From Amanita rubescens (lineage: Eukaryota; Basidiomycota; Agaricomycetes; Agaricales; Amanitaceae), in NCBI GenBank assembly GCA_015039365.1, contig WION01000009.1:124001-188000 (forward strand): a stretch of 64,000 nucleotides of DNA. The letters are read 5' to 3'. The notes below the pieces were generated by a model that was not told the origin of the DNA, did no database searches, and saw only the letters and a list, made by a program, of their open reading frames with translations. The position numbers and the translations under genes were made by a program. Positions 11,006-21,773 of this stretch are shown here, in pieces (the stretch's first letter is position 1; every line of letters begins with the position of its first letter).

Positions 11006-14000
11006 CTATGGTAGATACGCTGCCAAGCCAACCTCTTTTATTGCCTGCGGGCTCTCTGCATTCAGCGCGACGATCAGTTGGATAAGTTCCTCTCGGATAG
11101 AGTCAGTGATCTGGTCGGCATTATTGCGATCCAACACGTGTAAGAAAATATAAAGAATTTTTTCCTGTATATGGGCGTAATGGTGTGGTGTCCGTCCGGA
11201 ACATGTGGAAGAGGGCACGGAACACAGGTGTATTTTCCAAAAAGTCGTTGGTCAAGGGGAGAGCATTGATGAAGACAGGCATGACTTGGTCAACAGGGAT
11301 AGCGCTACCATTCTTGTAGATTAGTCGTGATACAGCGCCGGCAGCATTGTCTTTGGCATTGAGGCGAGCAGCCGGTGAGTCGGGTGTAACATTAAAGAGA
11401 CGTTGCAGGGCAGACAGGATGTGGAGGTAATGAGATGTGAGGTCGATCTCGGAGCACTCGACAAGTAGGCCCATAGCAAATGCAGCATTGCTTTGAACCT
11501 CTGCCTCGGCATCATTTAGAGCACGGAAGAAGAGTTCAAGGAGTGGTTCGGTATGTGGGGTGATGCCACTCTTCATACCGGCGATGATTTCGGCAAGTGC
11601 ACCAATCGCGGCTGAACGGTCACCGAGAGAACGGCTCTTTTTCTGTAAACCTGTCAGAGCTGCGATATCGACATGGGTGCTGGCGGAACTTACATAGTAC
11701 TTGGTAATAAGAGGACAAAAAGTGTTGAAGGCAGGAGCAAACTCGGCACCCATTGCGTTAGCAAGTGAAGCGACGAGATCGCCGGCTGACGAGATGAGGA
11801 CAGAGTCAGTATTCAGCCTGGTCGTCTGGGGCTTCCTCTGCCTCGTCTTGATCAGGATCCTGCTGGCAAGGGGCCTTCTGGCTCAAAATTTGTACAGCAA
11901 TGTTGCAAAGATGTTCGACATCTAGTTAGAGAACCGAGTTATATCAACGACAGGCACGAAGCACAAGCACATACGGTTCTCAATGAATGCCGGACCAATC
12001 TTGTTAATAGTCTCTGCAAGACCAACCAGTAAAGCGGCTACGACTGTCCTGTATTAAAACAGTCAGCACATGTCGAAATACTAGACGAGTCGTCAAATAT
12101 CAGGAGGAACAATTGTTAAGTCTCATTTGTCGTAGACATCGAAGTGAGCTGAGTAGTTTCTCATCTTGTACATATGTTGCAGAACTTCACTTACTTATTA
12201 TCCTCAGCTTCGTACATGTCCAAAAGCGGCACGAGCGAATGGCCAATCAATTCCTTGACATTGGGATCCAGAGGTTGCTGTAGATACATTAGCGACCAGG
12301 AAATTAATCAGTCGAATACCTTACCACAACGCTACCAGGACTCCCAGGGTGAATGCTCGCTGAGATCATAGAACGTCCTGACGATCTCCAGTAACGAATC
12401 TGTCGCGCTCTTCCTTATGCCCTCATAATAGTGGGAGAGGAGAGATACAAGTTCGAGAGTACTGAGTTCGACGTAGGGCAGGAAGTGACCTTGAGTAGCA
12501 GCGAATAGAGTGCCAAGAGTATCCGCCGCGATTTCTTTCTCAACAGCGATGGCACTGTTAACGTCCAACATCTTGTCAAGATCAACGTCCTCAAGTTCGA
12601 TGGAAACAGTTGCCGTTCTCATCTACTTCATCACCAGTTGGCAACTGGGGAAGAACCAGAAGAAAACGCAGTTGCCGCTTCCGAAACCGATACTATTGTC
12701 AAGCATCAGAGGGACCAACCCTATCCAATGATATAAAGGCTGTACGCACAGGAGAAAGCCTCGTCACCATGTTCTGATTGTTTGCAACTGTTCAAAAGGG
12801 GTGGCACTACGCTTGGCAAGTACCCAGCAAACTCTTCACCAAAGACACGAGCCATCACACCGAAGAACAGGAAACTGCACTCTCTTAAACGGGCGCTACC
12901 TAGCTCAATGCCTTGGAATGCCTGCTTCATCATATCAGGGAAATAAGGTCGGAAGACATCTTTCCCGACAGCTTCGGCAAATGTCCCGATGGCGTCCATG
13001 GTGATCCCACGCAATTCGGTTTCTTCACCTTCCCCTGTGAGAACGAGGAAATGTTGCAGACGATCCATGGTTGGCTGGAAGTAAGGAAGGAAGCGATCCT
13101 TTGATGCATGAGCAGCGCTGCCGATAGCGCCCGTGACAACAGACTTGACGGGGATTGGCGCCTGTCTCCAGGAGCCCTGCCAGGCGTTCCATGATGAGTT
13201 GTAGGTATTGGTCTATGACTTCCCCTGAAATCTCAAGGATGGCATCGAGAGCCGTGCATGCTGAGCGTTGAGTTACATCGTCGTTAATAAGTGTCATGAT
13301 AGCCTGATAAGACTCCATACAAATCATTATCGAATGCACCAGATAAAGCACTTACAGGAAAGAGAACAGCATGTTTAGAAACACACTCGTCTTCCAACCA
13401 TTCACAGAGGCAGCCAACGGCAGTGCAAGTCGCCTTTCTGACGCCTGCATCCGCATCTTGGAGACCAGCCTCGATCAAGGGCCAAACTTGATTCATCATT
13501 GGTGTCATGAATTCACTACAACCTTCTACAGCGACACCAAGAGCGAGCATGGCACCCCGGCGATTTACGGGATCAGGAGATGAATAATACTGGAGTATTA
13601 GGTTGCGGAGAGCAGGGAATACTTGAGAAGGGGGAAGAGATGTAGAAAGGCCATCAATGATTCTTAGTGCAGACTAGACATCGAAATAAACGTTTGTTGA
13701 CGAAGGGTAAAACGTGCACATACACGAGAAGGTGCGTCATCGTCGACATCCAGAGGTTCCGCTTCGGTAGTGATGGGCATGAGACCATCCAAGATAGTAG
13801 CAGCCAAGTTATGGTGCTGAATTTTGGACTTTTTACTGGTAAAGTGTGAGATTGGGCATGTAAAGCAGAAGGCCCACCCACTATTGAACGGCCCAGTTAA
13901 GTGCATTCAGAGCAAGTATCCGCATTTCCTGATCAAAGTCACGATTCCCACCGCACTGGAGAAGGAAAGTTGCAAGCTCTGGTATGTGTTTTCCGAGGAT

Positions 14001-15071
14001 GGGTATTTCCTGACATGAAGTATAAGTGCAAAATGCAGAATAAACGACCATAGTCATACCAAAATGAGAAGTGTCTCAAGAACATCAAAGAGTTGTCTTG
14101 CACCATTCTCATTCCCAGACTCAACAGCTTGACCGATGACCTGAAATATGGCAGGAAGCAAAGCTTGGAATGTTCTCTATCTAACATGAGCAGTGGACAG
14201 AGGAGTAAGAAAACGCAACTTACGAGTTCTTTCTTATCTTCAACATCGATGTACTGAGCAAGGACCCCCAGCGCTCTGACAGTTGTGATCCTGATTTCTA
14301 AGCTCTCGGGATCAGCCAACTAGACGCTGAAAAATCTTGAAGAATTCCTCCATATGATCTTCGAATCCCTCTGCGATAGCTTCCAAGACGGTGAAGATTA
14401 TATAAATTCCAACTTCGCGATGTTTAACATCGCTAGACATGCACGTTTGAATCAAGTAAGGCAAGAGCTGTGGCCAGGTAGCATGACTGAATTCGTTGGA
14501 GGCAATGGATGCGATAACGCGAGCCGCGGCGTGGCGTACTAGATCACTGGCAAAAATTAACGTAAGAGAATAAATCGAACTAATCAAACAAGCTCACTTC
14601 GGCTCCGCCAAGACAAATTCAGGTAATTTTGCTTTGATTTCTTCCCTTTCATTTTGGGGAAGCAGCGTCCATAACTTGCCGCTATTTTGACTGACGCGTT
14701 TTCTCATCTCGACGGCGGCCAATTGGCGTACCTAGATTAAATTTGTGAGATGCGATGAACCGATGGAGGGTGGGTAGGGCAGATGCATACCGGCTGTTCA
14801 GGAGAGTTGGCGATGATACTGGCTAGAGCAGATATACATGCTGGATTTTTGTAATATTCTTGATTGAGTTGGGCCGTCGCCTTGATGAAAAAAAGACGCG
14901 TGATTAACAATGTTTGGAAGGGCACAAAGTGCACCTACGGTCTTGACGAGATTGGTGTCATTTGAGATGGACTGCACGAGAAGATTATGCAATCCCTGCG
15001 CGAAACTTGGCTAGATAAGGCGGATTAGCGAGATATGAGTATATGCCAGGATACTGAGGACTTGCATCCAT
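11006..15071 (-). CDS. KAP123: Importin beta-4 / karyopherin KAP123
   Basis: This is a nuclear transport receptor that imports ribosomal proteins and histones. The start MDAS at 15071 is followed by an intron and FAQGLHNLLVQS, then the importin N-domain (TAQLNQEYYKNPACI, EQPVRQLAAVEMRKRVS). HEAT repeats fill the rest, with clear landmarks such as NDLVRHAAARVIASIAS, HREVGIYIIFTVLEA, RRGAMLALGVAVEGC, DADAGVRKATCTAVG, GSARLRECSFLFFGV and KELIGHSLVPLLDMYEA. The C-terminus is QAIKEVGLAAYLP. More than a dozen introns of about 50 nt are present; a long one (about 120 nt) lies at 12.07-12.19 kb. Eight single extra bases break the frame (about 14320, 14174, 13162, 12638, 12608, 12340, 11808, 11186). 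Length and order otherwise match the family (about 1,050 residues). It faces AP-1 gamma tail to tail. Confidence 0.88.
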
Positions 15072-15159
15072 TTGTTCGACCCAAGAACGGAGAGATAAAA
15101 AAGTGAATGGAAGAAGTGTCAGAGGATGCTTCAAAAAATTTGTCGGAGTTGACCGACGC

Positions 15160-15208
15160 TATTATTATCTCTATTATAATAAATATTTATTAAATATAAT
15201 AATATTTC
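15160..15208. repeat. AT-rich patch directly upstream of the BTB gene
   Basis: About 45 bp of almost pure A/T with internal symmetry (AATAAATATTTATT) ends at the start codon of the BTB gene. It also lies about 90 bp upstream of the KAP123 start on the other strand, so it sits in a shared divergent promoter. Confidence 0.6.
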
Positions 15209-16422
15209 ATGCATGGTGAATCCCTCATCGTGGACACCGAGACTGGTGCGCTTCTAACACGACACAGCGACCTATGGTTCAACGATGGCAGCATCATCTG
15301 CAGAGCACAGGATACTCTCTTCCGCGTCCACATGTCCCAGTTGGCTCGTCGCTCCGTTTATTTCAGAGATATGTTTTCCGTACCTCGCGGACAATCAACT
15401 GATGCTGCGCAGTTGAGGTACGGAGGTCTGCGAGAATTCGGTGTCGACGTGGATGTGACTTCAATCATCCACTTATATGACTCCGCCGAGGACGCTGGGA
15501 ACTTGCTGACGGCCTTGTATGATGGACCGTACGTTGTAATGTTACTGGGTGCCCCACGTTCTGACAATGCAGTAAAGAGATTTTGGCGACAACGGGAAAG
15601 ATGATTTCCGCAAAGTATCAGGCATACTTCGCCTGTCAAACAAATATATAATCGATTCCCTCAAGGCTAAGGCACTCGCACACTTGAGTATTGCTTGGCC
15701 TGCCAGCCTCAAAGGCTGGGACGCACGTGAAGACCATGCTCGAATACACGAAATGGAAACTGGATCTCATTTTTATCCACATCCAGTCGTGAGTAGACGA
15801 TGATCGTTATCAGCATGTTAAGATGTTCATATCATCAATCATATGATAGCTCGTTATCAACCTAGCAAGAGAAATTAATGTTCCGTCGCTCCTCCCGGCT
15901 GCATTCTACGACCTATCCCGTCGTCCATATACACAATTTTTTGAGGCGCCTGAAAATGACCCCTTCTACCTGGCAGACCCCAGTCAATCACTCTCGACGG
16001 AAGATTTACAACGCCTCTGCTTAGGAAAGGAGGCCATTCAACAAGCGATCACGTCACTCATTCAGGCGATGAGTAATAGTCAGCACATGCGCCAGATACA
16101 ACATCACGTAGCGTCGCAGAATCGGAAACCGTTAATCTGCATCTCTGCAGCGACATGCCGCAAAGACTTCTCTGAACTAGTTGAGCTAGCAACTCAGCAT
16201 TACCTGTTCGATCGAGAAAGGGGATGCTATGATCCACTCTACGTTGCCGAAGAGTTAGGGCAGCTGAAGAGCGCCGAGTTTTCAGAATGCATCGCTTGTG
16301 CAAGATCGCTGGAGGCATGGGCTGCGCGGGAGAGAGAGCGCTTGTGGAAGCTTATTCCACAGTGGTTTCGGTTAGAAGCACAACATCAGTCTAATGCTGA
16401 TGCTAGGCAGGACGTCATTTAA
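15209..16422 (+). CDS. BTB/POZ-domain protein
   Basis: Fungal proteins of this type have an N-terminal BTB domain that mediates dimerisation and often Cullin-3 binding. The BTB signature is visible: DLWFNDGSIICRAQDTLFRV, then SVYFRDMF and LLTALYDG. Three exons join as 15209-~15530, ~15588-15789 and ~15852-16422. The second starts at a non-obvious acceptor (TAAAG) that gives PDFGDNGKDDFRKVSGILRL in frame; with the first CAG acceptor the gene would look frameshifted. The C-terminal half (LVINLAREINVPSLLPAAFY, RKDFSELVEL) is typical of the large BTB families of mushrooms. A decayed copy of its 3' part lies about 930 bp downstream. I infer no specific target. Confidence 0.82.
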
Positions 16423-16539
16423 CTCTTGGTACCCGCCAACTCATCACCCTCCACCACCCCTTGTACGATATTTTTCCAAGCCTGGATAACCATAAGCAGG
16501 CTATCTTCATTTTTCCTATTCCCCATTAACCGCCAGCGC

Positions 16540-16690
16540 CAGGCCGCCTGGTTCCGCTCCTTGCACTGTTATCGAGACTTGGCCGCTATCATGGTCAGGC
16601 TCTTCACCTTTAATGATTGACCCCGCGAGTGGTGGGCCCATTGTGGATTTAGCAACTATAGCGGTGCTGGATTGCCATGACAAGGGAATA
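16540..16690 (+). pseudogene. Decayed copy of the 5' end of the downstream secreted-protein gene
   Basis: The stretch CTGTTATCGAGA, a spacer, then TTGGCCGCTATCATGGTCAG at 16565-16597 mirrors the sequence around the real start codon at 17512 (CTGTTATCGAGA..TTATCATGGTCAAG). Downstream matches continue (GAGTGGTGGGCCC for GAGCGGTGCGCCC; AACTATAGCGG is identical). The copy hits TGA nine codons after the ATG. The offset to the intact gene is 921 bp. Confidence 0.75.
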
Positions 16691-16889
16691 CCCTTGTATT
16701 ACATGAATCGTACCCGAGTGGCACATAGCCCAAAAGCGTGCGCTGGCTGCCACCGCGCTGGAATGAATACATTCACGTGTCTGTCTTTTGTATAGTCTAT
16801 AGAGATGGTAACCTATTGTAGAATCCGTTTAGGCACTATTCCCACGCCACATCTTCACAGACGAGCGGCCATACCGCGGGCATGAAAGT

Positions 16890-17135
16890 TCGGCAACACA
16901 GCTTTTTCTTCTTGGCAGATCCCAGCCAAACCCTCTTGGGAAGATTTGCACCGCCCTTGCTATTCGACAAGCCATCGGATAACTTGAAGAGGCGATGAGT
17001 AATGACATGTGCGCCCAAGTAATATCAAGGGGTTTCGGAACGCCGGAGCTTATTGACATGCTTCCAGAGGTATCAGTGACGTACTATCGTGAAGATCTCT
17101 TGGAACAGGCTGGACGTTACGATCTGCGGAAGAGC
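16890..17135 (+). pseudogene. Decayed copy of the 3' part of the BTB gene
   Basis: TTCTTGGCAGATCCCAGCCAA at 16909 onward mirrors TACCTGGCAGACCCCAGTCAA at 15967 onward, and GAGGCGATGAGTAAT near 16990 mirrors CAGGCGATGAGTAAT near 16062. Offsets are about 930-942 bp, with small insertions and deletions and no open frame. Together with the 16540-16690 relic it shows that one unit (BTB 3' end plus secreted-protein 5' end) was duplicated in tandem. Confidence 0.72.
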
Positions 17136-17511
17136 CGGGTAGCTAAGGAGCATTGATTCTTCGGTGTGTGTGTGTGTGCAAACGACCTGAACGAACAATT
17201 AGAGAACGGACGTGGATTCAGCTTTGAGCGGTGACTCGGATGCAGATGCGGCGTGTGATACTGATAGGCAGTGGCAATGCGGCCCCTTGTTCCATCCTTG
17301 TTCAAGTCACGAAACCTTATGCTAATTCCTTGGCAGAACCTTACTTTGGCTGACCTATGGCCTATATAGTCTGGCCACTTCCCGTCCTCCCCTTCTCTCT
17401 ATCCACCATCAGCGCCAGTCGCCGGATCCCGCTTCCTACTCCCTATTCCTTTACAGCCCGGTGCTCTCTCCTTACCTTTTCAGTCAGGTACTGTTATCGA
17501 GAATCGTTATC

Positions 17512-18569
17512 ATGGTCAAGTTCGCCCCCATTGTCCTTTTGAGCATGATTGCTGCCACCGCGAGCGGTGCGCCCGTCCCCCTCAGGAAGCGGATTCAACA
17601 AACTATAGCGGATTCATTGACGCTCTGGGAGCAAGCCTGTGTATGTATCTTTAGGGCATCACTTAATCAACCGCATAATTGAAATTTCATCTAGAACGCT
17701 GCTGGAGGAGGACAGCAGTGCAATCCCCTTAAGATTGCCAGCTTCGACACTCTCCTCGCTGCCGCTGCTCCCTGTGACCAACAGGATCAAGCCGACAAGA
17801 TGATTGATTTGGCCCACCAGCTGAAAAGCAATGCCAAAATGATCCAATTGACTCAAATATTCATGCAACAGCCGAGGAATTCGGTCAGTTTTGTTATAAT
17901 TTCTCAACTATAATTTCTAACATTTATCAACAGCCTAACTCCGTGGGGATGCCCTATTGCGACACTGCACCCAAGAATTCCGAGCTGTTGGGCTATTTCC
18001 AGTGTCAATTCCAAGGATCAAATTTGGCGACGTTCTCTAACGGCGCGAAAGCTGGTGGTGCAAACACGCTACCTTTCCAGCACACCGCACTCAATCCTCC
18101 TGGTTCCTGCCCTGCCCATCCCCAAGGTCCTATACCCGATGGTCAGCAGCTAGTTGACATAACTCAGAACCCAGGCCCACCTAGCACGGGCAAAACCACT
18201 CCCGGATCCCTTATAGTTACTTCACCCTCTCCAGTTCGATTTGACGCTACCTCCGACACCTCCAACGGTTCCTCTAACGGCGATTTCCACCTGCAGAACG
18301 GCCAAGACGCTCAGAAGCTAAATGCCAAATTTGCTGGCCTCACACCTGAATCCACGTGCACGGCCGGCGAGAATGCTTGCATTGGAGGCAAATTCGCGCA
18401 ATGCGTAGGCACCAGTTTCGTTAGCACGCCATGTGGTGCTGGCACGGAGTGTTTTGCACTTCCCCTGGTGAACAAACCGGGAACCTCAGTCACCTGCACG
18501 ACGCAATCCGACGCCGTCACACGCATTGCAGCCACTGGTGCAACCGGTGGACTCACTGGCAGCGGTTGA
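17512..18569 (+). CDS. Secreted protein with CBM19-like C-terminus
   Basis: A signal peptide is evident at the start (MVKFAPIVLLSMIAATASG, then APVPLRKR). Introns follow at about 17641-17695 and 17884-17933, and the last exon runs from 17934 to the TGA at 18569. The mature protein of about 300 residues has paired cysteines (CNPLKI, PYCDTAPKN, YFQCQFQG) and a C-terminal Cys-rich module (CTAGENACIGGKFAQCVG, then TPCGAGTECFALPLVN and a final Cys). The module resembles the CBM19-like chitin-binding tail found in fungal chitinases and related secreted proteins. No catalytic domain is recognised. Probable role: extracellular or wall-associated, perhaps polysaccharide binding (inference). Its promoter and first codons have a decayed duplicate 921 bp upstream. 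Confidence 0.78.
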
Positions 18570-20330
18570 TAGAGAATTGACGTAATATTACTCTATACGG
18601 AGGGACTTCCGAGTCATGATACGTACTGGATGTAGTTTCGATTATTGTTAACAATAATGCGAATACGTTGAAGTAGGTTCATTTGACGCGCAGTGCGTCA
18701 TGCGTACCTGCACCAGGAACATTACATTCAAACAGTTTGCCCTGTACAATGACGACAACCGAAACCCGTGTGAATTCTGTCCTCATTGATAGTATTCAAT
18801 TTACGATTTTTCGAATGCAGTATAAAGCACAAGGCAGGTAGCTTGCGTCACAGGGGTTACGCTTACGAGTGGAGCCGTTTGCGCCGTTGAAAGCAAGGGT
18901 GTCGTCAAGTCGTTTCAGAAGAAATGTACTAAGGCCCCAGGGACCGCAGGTGTAGTGTCATGTCCGAGGCCTAGATTTTATAATAATTCTATCACTAGCG
19001 CAATTGCAGCCGATATCAGATGGCCGCTGAGCGTCGCAAGGGCATTATCAATATGACGTTTCAGATGTCCAACAATGCAAAAAATCTCTGTCAGCTCCAA
19101 GTTGCATACTGCGTGTAGTCAGGAAGTCAGCCCCTCTTTTACGTCCACTGCACGGCATTCCACCGGTTACCGGCCTCAACGGTCTTTTACCGATCCTCCT
19201 GCCACCCTGGTCGGCGCCGGCGTTGGTCGGGTATGTGCTCTCACGCTGCATCGATCGAAATTTGAATGTATCTTCCCTTCTTCCGTTACTGGGACCTGGG
19301 TTCTATTTGAGGATACCGGCGGCTTTGGTCCTAACCGACTTGTGCGTGCCGAACCTTTTAGTTTACTCCTTCATTTGTATTAAAAAAATGGACCATGGGT
19401 AAGATAACATTGTTCGTTGGCACTCACGCTACGTGTACATTTTGTTCTGCTGGTTTGACAATCCACCATAGACGTACGGGTACCCAGGTACCCATTACCC
19501 GCGATCTCTTGGAACCGCATTACTCCCATTTTCGCCTAACTACGTCTCGAAGACGTCTTTTATTTTAAATAACGTTTTTGCTTGTTGACCTATTATTGCC
19601 TGAACCTTACCCGACGACCCGTACTTACTCCCACTCCGACGCCACTGTTGAAACCAGCTGTCTCCCACGCATCCAAGTTATCGTGTTCGTAACCATCTCG
19701 TCTAGTCCCGGCTAGCCCTCGTATCCGGGTCTGCCGCGACGTTCAACCAGTGCTACTTTACCTAATATTTCATCTGGAGTGGCTAATAGTGGGTGATGCT
19801 AATTTTGAAATCCATCATCATGACAGAAGAGATGGACAGCGGGAAGGTACCTGTAAATGCCAATCGCGAGTCATGCCCTCCTGACACCACGGTCCATGCA
19901 CATGGTTCACGGCATAGCTATTGCAATTGATCACATTATCCATCAATCACACACACACAACGCATCGATTTTGCCATCGGATTGGCTGCGCAACTGCCCC
20001 GCTGGTCGTGTCCCACGTAGCACGTTGACAGGAATGTTCCAGATGAACGGATGCAAGGCACTAAACTCGATAAGTAGTGGACGTGTAGGTGGAGCTAGGT
20101 GGAGACTTTCTTATTGATGATCATCTGACGAGTTGCGACTGAGTGAAGGGAAAAAAACTGGACATCCTTTCCCATCTTATCGGAAGCGATTCCGGGTAAG
20201 ATTAATTCTATCTATACATAAGATAACATACGGATTATGTATTATACATGTAGAGATTGGGACTTGGAACGAAATATGAATGTAGTGTTACAAACATGCA
20301 TGATGAGCATAATAAAGGTCGTTCAGATCT
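18570..20330. other. Gene-poor stretch, possible repeat remnants
   Basis: No supported gene. Around 19477-19500 there are overlapping GGGTACCC/GTACCC palindromes followed by TACCCGCG, and around 19609-19625 more ACCCG..ACCCGTAC. This is the style of subterminal repeats in fungal DNA transposons, but no transposase, inverted terminal repeats or target-site duplication was found. A short CA tract lies at about 19950. Confidence 0.4.
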
Positions 20331-20762
20331 TCAGACGGCGAATGCGTTTGCGATACGTTGACTATTTGACAACAGAGTCAGTGACGGGTCAATGACGCAA
20401 TACAGAATAAACTCACATTGTGGTCTTATGTTGCATAATTTCATACGCCAATTGCATGGCATCATTGCTGCCATCTAATAAGAAATAGTAAGTCAATCGT
20501 GCCCCCCTATGACGAAACCCGAGAAACCCGCCTGCAGAATTTTCACCCCTCAGGCCGTTTTGACGATGTGCCAACGGTGATCTGGATGGGTACAAAACTG
20601 GTGGGCTGACGTTGCACTTCTGAGAAAGAAAAAATGCGTTAGCGGTGCGCATTTTCCGCAGCAAGATGATGGACATACATCGTGATGGGTCGAGGAAGGT
20701 TGTGAGGGTGCCGATACATCAGGATAGAAACGTGTAGAGGTAGAAGAATCGTGAAGAGCCAT
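20331..20762 (-). CDS. Possible small gene, about 81 residues, unknown
   Basis: Four short exons can be joined in one frame through three introns with good ends (GTATGT..TTTCTCAG, GTGAAA..TTATTAG, GTGAGT..AAATAG). The product starts MALHDSSTSTRFYPD and ends MQHKTTIQRIANAFAV. The third exon (DGSNDAMQLAYEI) looks helical. No family is recognised and there is no signal peptide. The support is only the consistent splice structure, so the call is tentative. Confidence 0.42.
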
Positions 20763-21773
20763 TTGACAGAGAGAGAGAAGGGAATGTCCGAGGAATGGGA
20801 TTAGCAGGCGCCCGGTGGTGATATATATATTATTCCGAGTATAAGGCAAAGAGAATGGATCCCGTCTTTCCGCTGCGCTCTATACCCACAGGGGGCGTTC
20901 CAGCTACGCATCCAGCCTTTTCGCCGCATCCTCATCGACATCGCCGTGATTGAACTTAAAAGTTTGTTTTTGTTTGCGATAAAGATTCCACCCGATCCTC
21001 GTCCAAATCCTCACATTCACTTTAAGCATTCCGATTGCCTCCACATGTCCTCCTCCACTCTTCCTTCCTCTTCGACCTCCAAATGGTTCACTTCAACCTC
21101 TCCTATATCGTCCTCCCGCCTCATCTCATTCCTTTGCCAGACCAAAAATTGTCTACCCCGAGCTCAAAGGCTCCGTGAGTGCTTCCGAGTCCATTTTCCC
21201 CAAAAGTATATTGTCGAATACCGACTCGCGATCCTAGGTGGTGGCCGCCACAATTGGTCAAAAGTCTTAGCTGCTAGAATCAAAGTCTTACGACCTTTTG
21301 CTCACGCTAGGTTGTTGTGTGTTGCGCCAATGCCAACGCCTCCCCGTTCCCCTATACAAGGGGCAACATAAAATTGAGCACGGCCCGATCGAAGCCCCGA
21401 TGGACAAGACAGTTTTGTTGAGCTATAAGTAACTCACACCCTCAAAAACGGTTTTGCCTCAATATCCTTCTTTTGTACGATATCTCGGGACAGAAACTTT
21501 TTACATACACAGGTTGTATATTATATTATCCTGCATCGCATCATTACTGTAGTTGTAGTATTTCGCTCATTAGGTGCACAAAAACTTCCGCTCCCAACAT
21601 ATTAAACAAGGAAATAAGTAATGCATTCAAAGGTGAATAAGAAAGGCTAGAGGAGTAGAATGTAAAAGATAATGTGAAAGGTGAGGATCATCGATAGCAG
21701 TCCACATGTACAGGAAGCAGCATGCAAGAAACGAGGTAATTCGGAATGCTTGACCTTCATTATAACCACATGA
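20763..21773. other. Intergenic, no supported gene
   Basis: A low-complexity TA run lies near 20820-20832. A 141-residue open frame at 20946-21371 has Ser/Pro-rich content without a recognisable domain and was not accepted. Confidence 0.45.

Noticed and set aside
15575..15600. Apparent frameshift in the BTB gene after the first intron
   Set aside because: The acceptor TAAAG, ten bases or fewer beyond the first CAG, keeps PDFGDNGKDDF in frame.
17165..17180. Short GT microsatellite
   Set aside because: Only about seven repeats; common background and without visible context.
20946..21371. 141-codon open frame in the gene-poor stretch
   Set aside because: Ser/Pro-rich composition, no domain and no clear splice partner.
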